Counted from the first letter of the stretch, positions 20,658 through 32,420 are shown. The stretch is DNA of 64,000 nt from Sacculina carcini (GCA_916048095.2 OU696588.1:7246501-7310500); one strand, 5' to 3'. A program made the numbers and translations. Notes: generated by a model from the letters alone, not told the origin.

Positions 20658-20953
20658 AACAGCGAGTGGGTGAATGATTCGATTACACAGCAATCAAACT
20701 ATCTGAAATTGGATTAATGCCATGAGTTATACTATAATACAATTACACACTCATTACTACGTTTATATCATATGATATAATTACATACACATTACTCACA
20801 ATAAAATGCCGCACACCACCACTAGTGAGACGCACTGTGTAATGACTGCACAGCGACTGGTCAGGGTCGCTCACCTTGACCCTGGCGCTTATCACTTGGC
20901 GCCCTCTAGCGCCCACCGTTTGGACTACGTGCTGAACCAATCGCTACTCTACA
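20658..20953 (-). repeat. Gypsy-3 5' LTR
   Basis: 296 bp, differing from the homologous parts of the 3' LTR at only a handful of bases, so the element moved fairly recently despite its deletions. Confidence 0.88.
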
Positions 20954-21453
20954 CTTAGTACGGGTGTTTGACTTTCATTCCGGCTCAATCAAGTTTGAAA
21001 ATCATGTTAACAACATAAGAAGCTTCAAATTGCAAATGGAAAAACCGAATATATTTAAAACAAGGCACAATAGGCACATCACAGGCATACAACAACTACA
21101 CACGAGACAACGTAGACAGTTTTCGTTTCAATTTTTTGGCACAAATACATCAATTTCAATCGGAACAACAACAACAACAACAACAAATGTATTTTCTATA
21201 GCGCACACAGTAATCAGAGGCGCGAAACATGAAAAATAAATGGACAAAAGAAAAGAAAATAGAATTAAGTAGCTCGGCGGGGGAGAGTCACAATGAGCAG
21301 TCGAAGAAAGTCAATATACATGGTAATATTGAAGTAAATATAGAGCAGATCCATGAATATGAATACATATATGTAAATATAGAGTTAGTGAACAAAATTA
21401 TCAAATAAGTGAAAGTAAGTGAGAGCACAAACAAGCAAGTGGCAATATGAGGG

Positions 21454-24320
21454 CTAGTAGCGTCGAAACGGAGGAGTAAGAGGGGACGGCAAAGATAGTA
21501 AATAGTTGTGCAGTGAGGTAGAAAAGGACATGTAAGATTTCTTCTCCAGTATGTGAAGAGGTAGATAATTATATACACGAGGAGCAGAGAAAAAGAATGA
21601 TTTAGCGGACCAGGTGGATGCATGTAGAGCAAGAGGGGAGACGAGGGGAACAGGACGACGGCTAGAAAGATTGGTGTTACAGGTTAGTAGCGAATACATA
21701 TAGGCAGGTGGAGAAGACGTGTGAATAAGTTTATATACAAGACAACATAGCTTAAAATGAATTCTAGAGACAGCGGGCAGCCAACCGAGTTTGTGAATGT
21801 GAGCGGAGGTAGGTGTTCTGGGAGGGAGACGTAACACAAATCTGCACGAGAGGTTGATGATAGACTGGAGGGAGCGAATAGACTTTTGAGGTAGATGAAA
21901 AAATAAAGAGTTACAATAGTCGATACGCGAGAATATATAAGAATTTACTAGAAGAGCGGATGCCTCGTCTATGTATGGATGTATAGGGTAAAATTGTCGT
22001 AAGGTGAAACGGCAGGAACGATTGATGTACGAGATATGTTTGCAGAAATCGAGGGAAGGATCCAAAAAAATACCTAGGTTTCGGATGTGGGACGAGAGAG
22101 GCAGATCAAATGAGCAGGTGGCAATTCTGGGGGGATGAAACAAAATAAATTCTGTTTTGTCGGGGTTCAGTAAAAGTTTTCTGGATGACGCCCATGCAGA
22201 TATGTGTGATAAGAGTTGACCGACCAGACCAAGTTTAGAAAGAGAGAAAGGAAAGTAAATTTGAATGTCGTCCGCGTAAATATGAAATGAGATAGGATAA
22301 GAGCGAAAAATAGGGCAAAGAGAAGAAACATAAAGATTGAATAGAAGGGGACCGAGAAGAGAGCCTTGGGGAACACCGGATTTGAGAGGTACATGAGTGG
22401 AAAATTCTGCAATAGAGCGTACAGCAAAGGTCCTGTCAGTCAGATAGGAAGAAAGGAGATTTAGGGCAGAAGATGAAAGGCCAACGTGAGCAAGATCTTG
22501 ACAGAGAATAGAATGGTCGACAAGGTCAAAAGCAGAAGACAAATCTAGAGAAATAAAGAGGACAGAGTCGCCGGAAGAAAAAGAAGTAGAAATATCATTA
22601 AAGAGGGAAGAAGAACAGTTTCAGTGGAGTGATTAGAAATAAAACCGGATTGACAAGAATCAAGGGCTGAATTTATACAAGGTCGCAGCTGGGGCAGAAT
22701 AGCGGCTTCCAGGAGCTTGGATGGGAGAGGAAGAAGAGATATTGGCCTATAGCTGCTAGGAAGGGAAGGGTCCAGGGAAGGGTTTTTTAGGATAGGGGAA
22801 ACAATTGCGTGTTTAGACGCCAGAAAAGTACCGTGGAGGAAAGAAGAGTTAATAAAGTGAGTGAGTAAGGGAGCGAGAAAAATGGCAGAGTCAGAAAGTG
22901 CCTTAAAGTTGATAGGGTCAGAGGGGCACCTCGAATTTTGTAGTTTCTTAAGGAATAGTGCGGTGGTAGCAGGAGAGATAGGAGAAAAGGAATCCAAGGA
23001 GATATTGGAAGACGGGAAAGTCAAGGACAGTGAAGAGGATGACAATTTTGATTTGGCTTTGGTAAGTTTTTCTTGGAAAAATAATGAAAAGTCCGACGCA
23101 GAAATTGAGCAGGGAGTTGATTTTGCAATACCGGTGAGAGATTTCAAAGTGGACCACTTGGACTGGGAGGACGTTGAGCGGGAAGTAAGTTTTGATTTAT
23201 AGAAAGACGATTTGGCGGCAGTAAGAGCAGAAATAAAAGAATTTCGGGCAGTGCAAAACTGAGACCACTTCAGGTCAGTTTTGAACCGGCGCCAGCAGCG
23301 CTCACGGGCCCGAGACTCAGCTCGCAGACGGCGTAAGTCAGGTGTTAGCCATGGTTGCTGGCTGACAGAAGGTTTGACGACACATACGCGCAAGGAGAAC
23401 AGTGTATCATTGATGCTAGACAAACACTCATTGATAAAATGGGAAAGAGCAATCGGGGGAAGGAAATGGTAATGTATCGGAGAGAGAGAATGAGAGACGA
23501 GAAGCCTGAAATGGGAAGAGTCAAAATTACGGAAGATTCGTGCGAAGTAAGTTTTAGAAGGGTTGAAGTTACGATGCACCTGAAAATCCATGGCAAATGA
23601 GATGAGGCTATGATCGGAAATAGTGGGATCTGGCGGGTAGGTGAGCAGATTAGAGGAAATTAGATTAGCTGATGGGCAAATGAGAAGGTCGAGTGTATGG
23701 CCAGAAGAGTGTGTTGCACCCGAGTTAATGATAGAAAGTTCCCAAGAATCAAGTAAGGAGATGAAATCACTGGCGTAGGGTTGAAGTGAGGGAGAATCTA
23801 CCCAGAAGTTGAAATCTCCTAGGACAATAAATTTATCACAAAATTTTTGAAAGAAAAGGGATATAAGAGTGTCAAAATCTGCAATAAAATTAGAAGAAGA
23901 GCCAGGACTGTTGTGACGATAAACGAGAAGAAAACCAATTTTAGGAGATGAGGGTAGCGAGAGAGATAGTGCAATAAATTCAAAGCAAGTAGATGTGAAT
24001 GAGATATCAAGAATTAGAGAGAAAGCGAGAGAAGACCTAAAAATGACACCCACGCCGCCACCTGCAGATTTAGACGAGTTTGAGGAGGAACGACTCACAT
24101 GCAAAAAATTAAATGGTGAGGGGAGTTGGGCTATGAAGACAGGCACGTCACATTCCTGCAGCCAAGTTTCCGTGAGAAACAGGATATGAAGATTTAGGTG
24201 CGAAAGTAGGTCTGAGATTACGGGGAGTTTGTTGCGTGCTGAGCGTATATTCAGTAGGCCGGCTGGAAAGGAGAGGGTATTAGCATTTGAGGCGTTACTT
24301 GAAGAGAGTGAGAGTGGGGG
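21454..24320 (-). pseudogene. LINE-A ORF2 (endonuclease and reverse transcriptase)
   Basis: The endonuclease begins near 24260 with LLNIRSARNK and TETWLQ, and continues with YRHNSPGSS, VLGDFNFWVD (catalytic D/N) and SGHTLDLLI...ISDHSLI (D/H pair). The linker runs through SQSKWSTLKSL. RT motifs are PSSYRPISLL, DLSSAFDLVDHSI (motif A), SGVPQGSLLGPLLF (motif B), HIYADDIQIYF (motif C) and LLNPDKTEFI. The C-terminus ends LTPPFRRY at 21454. One frameshift near 22590 separates endonuclease/early RT from the rest of RT; otherwise both frames are long and open. Confidence 0.88.
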
Positions 24321-24330
24321 GGGGGGGGAG
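24316..24330 (+). repeat. Poly-G run
   Basis: A run of about 14 G at the 5' edge of LINE-A, before the Copia flank. Confidence 0.8.
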
Positions 24331-24348
24331 AAGACAATAATTATTTGT

Positions 24349-24516
24349 TGACATCTTTATTCTAGGTAATCAACGAGAAATCCACCATCAAAACAATACC
24401 ATATATTCTCTCACGCAAGATACACCGAACAACACAAGATGCGCCGAACACAATACATACATTATACATATAGTTGCCAATTCACGGTGGATTTCGCCAA
24501 ATGTTTTCACACAACA
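24349..24516 (-). repeat. Copia 3' LTR
   Basis: In sense it starts TGTTGTGTGAAAAC after the polypurine tract and ends AAAGATGTCA. Confidence 0.75.
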
Positions 24517-24658
24517 CTCCCACTAAAACATGTTACGAAATCCACACGCACAAACGAGAACCTGTAACGCAATGAACAACAGCCGAACCAAGAAACACGA
24601 AAGAACACGTTGATACACAGCATTCCAATCAGGCTGCTCCATGTTTACCAGTGAAGTA

Positions 24659-27600
24659 TCAATTATTCATCATCTGGCTGGGTGGCTCTTCTAGTTTCAT
24701 CCTATTAACACATTTGGTAAACACATCCGCCAAATTATTACCTGATGGAACATATTGAACATTTACCAAGCCATTCTCTATTTCGGACCTGATAAAGTGG
24801 TACTTAATGTCAATGTGTTTTGACCTTTGATGAAGTACACGATTATTTGCTAAAGCTATGGCTCCCTGGTTATCGCAAAACAACGTGGTAGACTTTCCAA
24901 AATTACCGCCCATTACGACAGATAGTTGTTTCAAAAACTTGGCCTCCTTTATAGCTTCGGTCATGGCCATATATTCGGCTTAACACGATGATAAAGCTAC
25001 TGTGGGTTGTTTGCGCGACTTCCACGATATGGGGGAACTGTGTGGAGTCATTCGGAAACAGTAGCCCGATATACTTTTACGATCTGATGAGCTACCCCAA
25101 TCTGCATCACAAAATCCAACAAGCTCAATACTCGAAGATCGGCGATACACGAGATGCCTTTTCATAGTGCCGCTCAGGTAGCGCAGAACTTGTTTAGCTA
25201 TATTCATATGTATGATAGTCGGCTTGTTCATATATTGCGATAATCTGGTAATAATGTAACTTAGATCAGGTCGCGTTCCGGTCATCAGGTACAACAGACT
25301 ACCCACTATTTCTCTATATAGTTTGACTTCAGTGGGTTCAGCATCGCTGTCACATTCACTTAACAAACCAGCATCGCAAGGCGTTGATCTAGGTCTACAA
25401 TCCTGCATTCCAAACCTGGTCAATACCTGTTTTGCAAAATCTGTTTGATCTATGCTCATCATATCCTTTGTGCGATTGAACCTCATTCCAAGAAAGGATG
25501 AAATTTCACCTAAATCTTTCATTTTGAAGCGATTGCATAGTTGCTCGCGAATTTTGAGCACACTCGATTCAGAAGATGATGCAATAATCATGTCATCTAC
25601 CCATACAACAATCAAACAGGACCCTTCTTGACCAGTTCGACTGTACACACATGCATCAGTTTCCGACCTTTGAAAACCAATTTGTGTCAAGAAAGAATGT
25701 AAGACATTATTCCAATTTCGGCCACTCTGCTTGAGGCCGTAGATGGAACGCTTAAGTTTGTAAACCAACTTCTCTCCATTATTTCCGCTAACCTCGAATC
25801 CTTTCGGCTGGTCTACATATACCCCGTAATCTATTGGCGCGTTTAAATATGCAGTGCAAACATCCATCTGGTGGACGGTCCAATTTTCTTGTACTGCCAT
25901 CTGCATCATCATTCTGATGGAAGTGATCCTGGAAGTAGGTGCGTACGTTTCTTCATAATCAATTCCCTGTTTTTGTGAGAAACCTTTCGCTACATACCTG
26001 GCTTTATATTTGTTATTGTTTCCTTGTTTCAGTGTAAATACCCATCGTCCTCCCACTGAATGTTTATCTTCGGGTAAATGCACAAGGCTATACGTGTCAT
26101 TTTCCTTGAAAGCGTTCATCTCCTTTTGCATGGCATTCTCCCAGTCACGTGCATTATCTGATGACATCGCTTCTTCATATGTACGAGGTGCATTCAGTTG
26201 ATAGCAGAAGTGAACCAACGCGTTCACTCCTTCTGAATCGGAATCAGTTTCACAAATGTAGTCATCTAGGTACTTTGGTTTGCACGTAGTTCGCTTAGGA
26301 TACCGTTGGCGACTTTCCCTTAAGTCCCCTGTTGATTCATTTGTGTTCTCTCCCCCTGGACCACCGCTCATAGTATCACGTACTCTTTCCTCCACTTCTA
26401 CTAGACTTCTTTCTTTAGCGGACCCTGTCTCTGCTCCCACTGAATCTAGAGCTACACTCGGTGCAGGTGCATCACAAACATCCTCACCTACGTCTGGTTG
26501 TACATATTCTCTGCAATCCTCATTTGCGAGTGTATCATTCTCACTGAATTTTACCAATCGCACCTTTCTCACATTTCCATGTGTTTGGAAATAAACAAAA
26601 TATGCGGGATTACTCCGGTCATATCCAATAAACACACCCCTTTTGCTCCGGGAATCTAGTTTACTTTTGTCATGAACATAAGCATGACACGATACTCCAA
26701 ACGGTCTCATATTACTTACGTCAGGTTTGTTTCCTGTGAATGCTTCGTATGGTGTTCTCTTCAACCTATTTACGTAGCATCTATTACGAATTTGAGCCGA
26801 TGTCATCACGGCATACACCCACAATTCCTTCGGTAACTTAGCCTCAATAAGCAAACACCTGGCCATTTCGAAAAGTGTTCGCCATGACCTTTCCGCGGTT
26901 CCATTTTGGTGAGGTGAATGCGGGGCAGACATTTCATGTTTAATACTATGTCTGATCAGGATTTTCTGGAAATCATGAGCAGTATACTCAGTTCCTTGAT
27001 CTGTTCTCAGTCTCTTTACGCAGCCATACATGTTGACATCCGCCAAGAACCTTTCAAAAGCCTGTGTGGCATCACATTTGCGTCTCAGAAAATACACATA
27101 CGTCATACCTGAATAATCATCTACAAAGTTAATTGCATACCTGTGACCTTCTTTCGATACAGGATCAATAGCGCCGGTTAAATCGCTATGCACGAGTTCA
27201 AGAATGTTACTTGCACGAGCATCTGGTTTCTTGTTACGATATTGAGTCATTTTACCCTCAGTACAAACATCACAATCGAAACAATTTCTGTTAGTGATTG
27301 TCATTCCATTCACTACCTTTTCCAATTTAAATATATCATTCACATTACAATGACCAAAAACACTATGCCACGATTTTAGTGATCGCCGGGCATCATTATC
27401 ATGTACAACACTATACAGATAATAAAGATTACACTTTTTCTTAATATGAAACTTTGTTCCATCAGGTGTGATCAAATATCCGTGATTACCAATAAAAGAG
27501 ACTTCACTTCCTTTTTCTGCAGTAGCCTGTACAGAAAGAATTTTCTGAGAAAATGATGGCACAAGTAGAGCATTTTCTAGCAAAACATTTCTAGATTCAC

Positions 27601-28669
27601 CGCCTGAATCGTACAGTGAAACACAAGCTATTCCCTTTTGCTCGACAACACCCTTAACTCGACTACCATCCGCCAACTCAATACAATGCCGAGAACCATC
27701 AAACGTGTCATCAAAAGACACAAAATTATCACGATCTCTCACAATATGTGCTGTAGCTCCGCAATCAACAAGCAAACTATTAACCACTTCCACATGACCA
27801 AAACCACCTCTTTCAACATTCACATCATCAATATCTACGTTCATAACATTACTACTGACCTTGAATACAAAATCGTCGTTCTCGTTGCTCACAGCTTTCA
27901 CATGAATCTTCCTCCTGCAGAATTTGATATCATGAGTGTGACTGTTACACACTCCACACCATCTGCGCGGTTTCTGAGTGCCGTTTCGCAGTATATGCCC
28001 CTTTTTACCACAACCATAACATGTCACCAGAGGCCGCCGATCAGCAACAGTCGCTCCCTCGCTGATTGCCATAGTTTTTGTTTTCAGAATAGTGTCGCCC
28101 TCCAATTCCTTGATCTGGACATTTTCTTCAAAGCTTCGCAATGCCACTTTGAAATCGGAGAAAATCGTCGGTTTTTCCTTCTGCGTTATCACTGCTGTGA
28201 ACGTTTAATAGTCAGGAGGGAGACCCTTGAGAACCATCGCCGTCAAAAGACTATCACTCACCAATTCACCCGCATTTTTCAGACCAGTTGCAGCATTTTC
28301 CGCTCGGATGACGTAATCTGTCATGTCCTCATTTGCTGATTTCTTCAAAGATGTAAGTTCCGTGTACAATAATATTATTCTTGGTGTTCTGCACGACCGG
28401 TAGTGTTCTCTCAAAATCTTTAGAGCTTTTCCACCATCATCCTTGGCTTCTCTCATTATCAATGAGAGGCTTTTGTCGTCAAGATACTGTATGAGCTCCG
28501 CAAAAACTAATGCATTTTCATCAGTAGAGATTGTCCTTCCTTCTACTGGCACAACTACATGGTGGAGTTTCTGAATCCTGAGATATCCCAAAAACTTAGT
28601 CTCCCACAAATCAAAATTCTGAGCATCACCATCAAACAAAAGTCGTCTGGGCCCATAACCTTTTGACAT
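24659..28669 (-). pseudogene. Copia gag-pol polyprotein with two in-frame stops
   Basis: One reading frame of about 1,336 codons interrupted only by TAA at 28205-28207 and TAA at 24980-24982. Order: gag (MSKGYGPRRLLFDG, with TSLKKSANEDMTDYV); a zinc knuckle CYGCGKKGHILRNGT whose last cysteine is missing; protease LLVDCGATAHIV (DCGA in place of DSGA); integrase with zinc-binding H/H/C/C (SWHSVFGHCN ... CDVC) and catalytic LVHSDLTGAI, LRTDQGTEY and PHSPHQNGTAERSW; RT with QMDVCTAYLNAPID, KLKRSIYGLKQSGRNW and VVWVDDMIIAS; RNase H with CDADWGSSSDRKS and, after the second stop, LFCDNQGAIALANN. This is the copia order, with integrase before RT. Only the two stops and two diverged residues argue against activity. 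Confidence 0.9.
28647..28660 (-). promoter_or_regulatory. Copia primer-binding site (half-tRNA iMet)
   Basis: The 14 bases CTGGGCCCATAACC (plus strand) equal the anticodon-arm sequence of animal initiator tRNA-Met, so the sense RNA can pair with a cleaved tRNA half. The gag ATG overlaps this region. Confidence 0.8.
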
Positions 28670-28740
28670 CTTTATTCTAGGTAATCAACGGGGAAATCCA
28701 CCATCAAAACAATACCATATATTCTCTCACGCAAGATACA
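28664..28740 (-). repeat. Copia 5' LTR, truncated
   Basis: 77 bp identical, apart from one base and one indel, to the R/U5 side of the 3' LTR. The U3 side is gone. Confidence 0.8.
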
Positions 28741-28874
28741 CCTGGCGACTCTTGTACTGATTGGATGTGGCGCGCTCTTTGAATCTTCTATCTTACTTGC
28801 TGTTGTTTCCTAATAGTCGCTGGGTGGGTATTTTTGTGTGTTTCTGTTGATAATTTTTACTTTATTTTTCTCTC

Positions 28875-29234
28875 TGTAGTGTAGTGTAGAGTGTGTGTGT
28901 GTGTGTGTGTGTGTGCGTGTGTGAGTGACGTCACACAGGCAACCGATGTTAACTGTGAACGTAGTCACGTGAATAGTGAACTCCCTCTCTCTGTCTTCTC
29001 TTTCCTCAGTGAACAAGTGACCTGAGTGTTTCGCGGGGAGGTCAGTCGGTGGATTCACGGTGTGCGTAGTGTTGTGTGCTCGTCCTGGTTATGTGGTAAT
29101 CGCACTCTGTACAAGTGCCGATTAGTGATAATTGCTGATAGTGTTGGGTTGTGTTATAGCTGTTGTTAGTCGCACATTCATTCGAGTGTCGACTCGTTAT
29201 AGAATTGTTTTGTTGTTAATATATGTACACTACA
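28875..29234 (+). repeat. Gypsy-4 5' LTR
   Basis: Starts TGTAGTGTAGTGTAGAG and ends TGTACACTACA. It includes a (GT)n tract of about 12 units. Confidence 0.92.
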
Positions 29235-29266
29235 TATATATTTGGCGACGAGGATAAAACAACTGG

Positions 29267-30424
29267 TTGGCTTGGACAATGAGCTTGAATGGAGCGCCTC
29301 CACCAGCTTTTCTTCCGAATCCAGGCAAACCAGCAATACCATGGGTCGAATGGAAGTCCATATTCATGAACTATCTTCTGGCATGCGGCGGAGAAGAATT
29401 CTCAACAGCACGGAAACGAGCCATCTTACTGCACTGCATGGGCACAGAGGCTCATCGCGTGTTCAACTCGCTACCACCACTGGTCAAGCAAGACGGAGAG
29501 GACGATAATGCGCTCGCGTTAAGACAGCTCGACGAATTCTATATTCCTCGAGTGAACGTAATAGCCGAGCTATACACATTTCGTCAAAGGCGCCAGACGC
29601 CACATGAGACCACAGCCGAATATGTTGCCGCATTGCGAATGCTGGCTAAACATTGCGAGTATGGGCCATTGGAGAACCAGTTCATTCGAGATATGGTAGT
29701 TGAGGCTACTATATATCCAGCTCTTCGCGAAAGATTCCTTCAGGATCCGAAGTTGACCTTAGAGTCGGTGCTACAGCAGGCACAGGCCTTCGAAAATTCA
29801 AGGCAAGACTCACGTCGTATGGGGTCGGAGGCCAGTGGTTCATATGACTTGGTACAACATGTACGACCGAATCTGCCAGCTCGCCACGCCGCTCCACCAC
29901 GAAGATCAGCTTGCAGCAACTGTGGTCGGCAGCACGACCAACCGAGGAAGGACCACTGTCCGGCAAGGTCATCAAAATGTCACAAGTGTGGCAAAACAGG
30001 TCACTGGGCAAAACTTTGTCAGTCTAGGACGACTCACAGTGACAAACAAGTGAGGGGCGTCACAATTTTGTCCTGTGGCAAATCGTCTTCGCCGAAGATA
30101 TATTGTCGTGTGAATGTTGCCGCCGAGAAAAAATCAGCATCGCTGGAGCTACAGGTGGATACTGGGGCAGGTGTTTCCATCATAGCATTACCTGCCGCTC
30201 GTCGACACTTCAAGGGCTGTACCGTGTACCCAACATCAGTGAAGCTGTTCGGGGTTGGACAATCGCAGTTGGACGCCATCGGCACCCTGCCAGTGACAGT
30301 CAGTGTCAATGGAAAATCTGCTGAGACGAACGTATATATCGTCAATACCGACTCGTTCAATGGCCTCCTTGGTCTAGATCTACTGGCACGTCTCAACTTA
30401 TCAGTGCATCCAGCTTCTGGATGA
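29267..30424 (+). CDS. Gypsy-4 gag-protease
   Basis: A 385-codon open frame. The N-terminal capsid part (WVEWKSIFMNYLLACGGEEF, then LDEFYIPRVNVIAELYTFRQR) is typical Ty3/Gypsy gag. The nucleocapsid has two cysteine clusters, CSNCGRQHDQPRKDHCPA and CHKCGKTGHWAKLC; the second is a standard CCHC knuckle. The protease follows with LQVDTGAGVSIIALP and the closing GLLGLDLLARL. The first ATG in this frame is 29279; the translated stretch upstream lies in the leader. A TGA at the deletion junction (30422-30424) ends the frame where RT should begin. Confidence 0.88.
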   Translation: MAWTMSLNGAPPPAFLPNPGKPAIPWVEWKSIFMNYLLACGGEEFSTARKRAILLHCMGTEAHRVFNSLPPLVKQDGEDDNALALRQLDEFYIPRVNVIAELYTFRQRRQTPHETTAEYVAALRMLAKHCEYGPLENQFIRDMVVEATIYPALRERFLQDPKLTLESVLQQAQAFENSRQDSRRMGSEASGSYDLVQHVRPNLPARHAAPPRRSACSNCGRQHDQPRKDHCPARSSKCHKCGKTGHWAKLCQSRTTHSDKQVRGVTILSCGKSSSPKIYCRVNVAAEKKSASLELQVDTGAGVSIIALPAARRHFKGCTVYPTSVKLFGVGQSQLDAIGTLPVTVSVNGKSAETNVYIVNTDSFNGLLGLDLLARLNLSVHPASG

Positions 30425-30429
30425 AGTTC

Positions 30430-32023
30430 TCGCTGTTGAACACTCTTACACTGTTGAACATGTTGCAGGTAATAGCTTCCAGGTGCTGATGCTTTGTCTC
30501 GCCTGCCGGTGTCACATTGCTTCAAAGATGACAATGACGACGGTGATGCGGAAATCATATGCCTGCTGGACGCACGCGACACCGCGTTGTCACAGGACGA
30601 ACTGGATGTGGCTTCAGGCAACGATCCGCAGCTATCTCTCCTACGGGAAGCGCTTCGTCAAGGTTTTCCCGGATCGGTATCTAAGTGCAACGCTGAAGTG
30701 CGACCATTCTTTGCAATTCGTCATGAACTTTCTATGATTGGACACATTGTCACCAGATCCGCTAATCGTGTTGTTGTTCCACAGAGCTTACGTACTAGAT
30801 ACTTGAACGCTGCCCATTCATCACACGACGGTATGGTCCGAACTAAGCAGTACTTACGTACACTGGCTTGGTGGCCGGGGATGGACAGAGCAGTGGAGGA
30901 GAAGGTACGCAGTTGTACTATGTGTGCCAGTAGCGACAACGTACTGTTGGGCAAGGTACATCCTGCGCCGCTTACACCAGTCCCATTTCCCGAATCTTCA
31001 TGGACGAAACTGGGTTTAGACATTGTTGGACCTATTCACTCAGCATCGTCGGAATGTCGGTATCTGATAACTCTGGTGGATTATCATTCTAAATGGGCGG
31101 AAATCGGCATGGCGGCGAGCGTGGACACCAATGAAATAATTGAGTTTTTAAGAAGTATTTGGTCTCGCGAAGGAGTGCCGGCCGAAATCGTGACGGATAA
31201 CGGACGACAATTCACGAGCACAACATTCAGCGAGTACCTCAACCGTCACAAAATTCGTCACATTCTCGCTGCACCATACTGGCCGCGTGGCAACGGAGCA
31301 GTTGAACGCTTCAATCGTACAGTTAAGGCTTGGCTGAATGAGGATATGAGGGGAATGAAGTTGGCGGATCAAATTCGTCTGCGCCTCGCGCAGTACCGAG
31401 CAACTCCCAACTGCACCACAGGAAGAACACCGTCGGAACTGTTGCACGGACGACAAATGCGTCTCATGCTACCTCTGTTCGAGCGTACCAACACGGCAAA
31501 AGAAGTGCGCCGTCGAGTACAGTCTCAACAGAAGAGGAATAGTACAGACTATAATAGACGACTGTCCACTAGACAACCCGCGTTCAAAGTCGGGGACATC
31601 GTGCATGCTCGTATCCCGGGTGTGCTGTCCAAGACTTCTCGGCGGTTTGGTCCGAAGCTGAAGATTGTGCGAATCCGCGGCAAAGCATCGTATGTTCTCT
31701 CAGACGGTAGTATTCGTAACGCTGCCCATCTGGCCCACTCGTCGGGCTCGTCTGAATCAATCTATCAAGATCCGAGGGATTCCGTTCTTCCATTTACTAT
31801 ACCAACCCAAACGACTGCTGAACAGGAAGCCGCTACGGGTTCTTCAAATGTCTCGCCTGAGAATCAGGAAGACGAAGTCGATGAGGCCGCCGCACGAGCG
31901 ACTGGCTCCGAGGCGACTGCAGCGGACGCTATCGGGACTTCGGGCAGTATATCGGTCGACAGAGCACTGCCTTGTAGTTCAAGTGGTCGTCGTCGCTGGA
32001 AGCCGGCAAAATTGTGTGATTGA
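30430..32023 (+). CDS. Gypsy-4 integrase region (RNase H end plus integrase)
   Basis: From about 30450 the sequence encodes the last strand of RNase H (YTVEHVAG, then ADALSRLPVSH after a one-base shift). A 509-codon frame follows. It has the integrase zinc-binding HHCC region (AHSSHDGMVRTKQYL ... CTMCASS), catalytic residues GLDIVGPIH, VTDNGRQF and PRGNGAVERFNRTVKAW, and a C-terminal domain with KVGDIVHARIPG. It ends in an acidic, low-complexity tail. With no RT in front and no ATG linked to gag, it is unclear whether this is translated. Confidence 0.85.
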
Positions 32024-32044
32024 AAATTTGTGTTAGTCGGGGAG

Positions 32045-32398
32045 TGTAGTGTAGTGTAGAGTGTGTGTGTGTGTGTGTGCGTGTGTGAGTGACGTCACAC
32101 AGGCAACCGATGTTAACTGTGAACGTAGTCACGTGAATAGTGAACTCCCTCTCTCTGTCTTCTCTTTCCTCAGTGAACAAGTGACCTGAGTGTTTCGCGG
32201 GGAGGTCAGTCGGTGGATTCACGGTGTGCGTAGTGTTGTGTGCTGGTCCTGGTTATGTGGTAATCGCACTCTGTACAAGTGCCGATTAGTGATAATTGCT
32301 GATAGTGTTGGGTTGTGTTATAGCTGTTGTTAGTCGCACATTCATTCGAGTGTCGACTCGTTATAGAATTGTTTTGTTGTTAATATATGTACACTACA
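32045..32398 (+). repeat. Gypsy-4 3' LTR
   Basis: As the 5' LTR, with three fewer GT units and one C-to-G change (GCTCGTCC to GCTGGTCC). Confidence 0.92.
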
Positions 32399-32420
32399 CT
32401 CTCTCTTTTATTGGTGTTTC

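Larger units (their letters stand above)
16307..20953 (-). mobile_element. Gypsy-3, internally deleted Ty3/Gypsy retrotransposon
   Basis: LTRs at 20658-20953 (5', 296 bp) and 16307-17160 (3', enlarged by a LINE insertion) share near-identical sequence. In sense the LTR starts TGTAGAGTAGCGATT. CTTA occurs at 16303-16306 and 20954-20957 and is the likely target duplication, which makes the sense LTR end CTGTT rather than the canonical CA. The polypurine tract CTGGGGGGA abuts the 3' LTR (17161-17169). Most of gag and the central RT are missing, so this copy could only have moved in trans. Confidence 0.85.
21166..24330 (-). mobile_element. LINE-A, CR1/L2-group non-LTR retrotransposon
   Basis: Minus-strand LINE with an ORF2 spanning endonuclease and reverse transcriptase, a 3' UTR to 21186 and an (AAC)n tail at 21166-21185 (GTT in sense). 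The 3' UTR has GCGCCTCTG ... GCGCTATAG ... ATACATTTGTTG, shared with the LINE fragment at 16.4-17.0 kb and LINE-E. ORF1 is absent, so it is 5'-truncated near a poly-G run (24316-24330), next to the Copia element. The sense strand is strongly pyrimidine rich. Confidence 0.85.
24349..28740 (-). mobile_element. Ty1/Copia retrotransposon, nearly intact
   Basis: Minus-strand element with 3' LTR at 24349-24516 (168 bp) and a truncated 5' LTR at 28664-28740. The two share 76-77 bp, including the sense AATAAA and the terminal GATGTCA. Three bases after the 5' LTR the sequence GGTTATGGGCCCAG (sense) is complementary to the anticodon arm of initiator tRNA-Met, the half-tRNA primer known for copia. The polypurine tract TTTTAGTGGGAG abuts the 3' LTR. 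The right end was lost where LINE-B begins, so no target duplication can be read. Confidence 0.88.
28875..32398 (+). mobile_element. Gypsy-4, young LTR element lacking RT
   Basis: 5' LTR 28875-29234 (360 bp) and 3' LTR 32045-32398 (354 bp) differ only by the (GT)n length and about one base. The five-base target duplication CTCTC is at 28870-28874 and 32399-32403. The primer site TGGCGACGAGGA starts at 29243 and a GTCGGGGAG purine tract precedes the 3' LTR. The internal part is only 2.8 kb: gag-protease is followed directly by the last residues of RNase H and by integrase. RT and nearly all of RNase H are deleted. The matching LTRs imply recent movement, so enzymes were probably supplied in trans. 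Confidence 0.92.

Noticed and set aside
28647-28660. tRNA-Met gene fragment
   Set aside because: Only 14 bases match and they sit at the copia primer-site position; no cloverleaf surrounds them.
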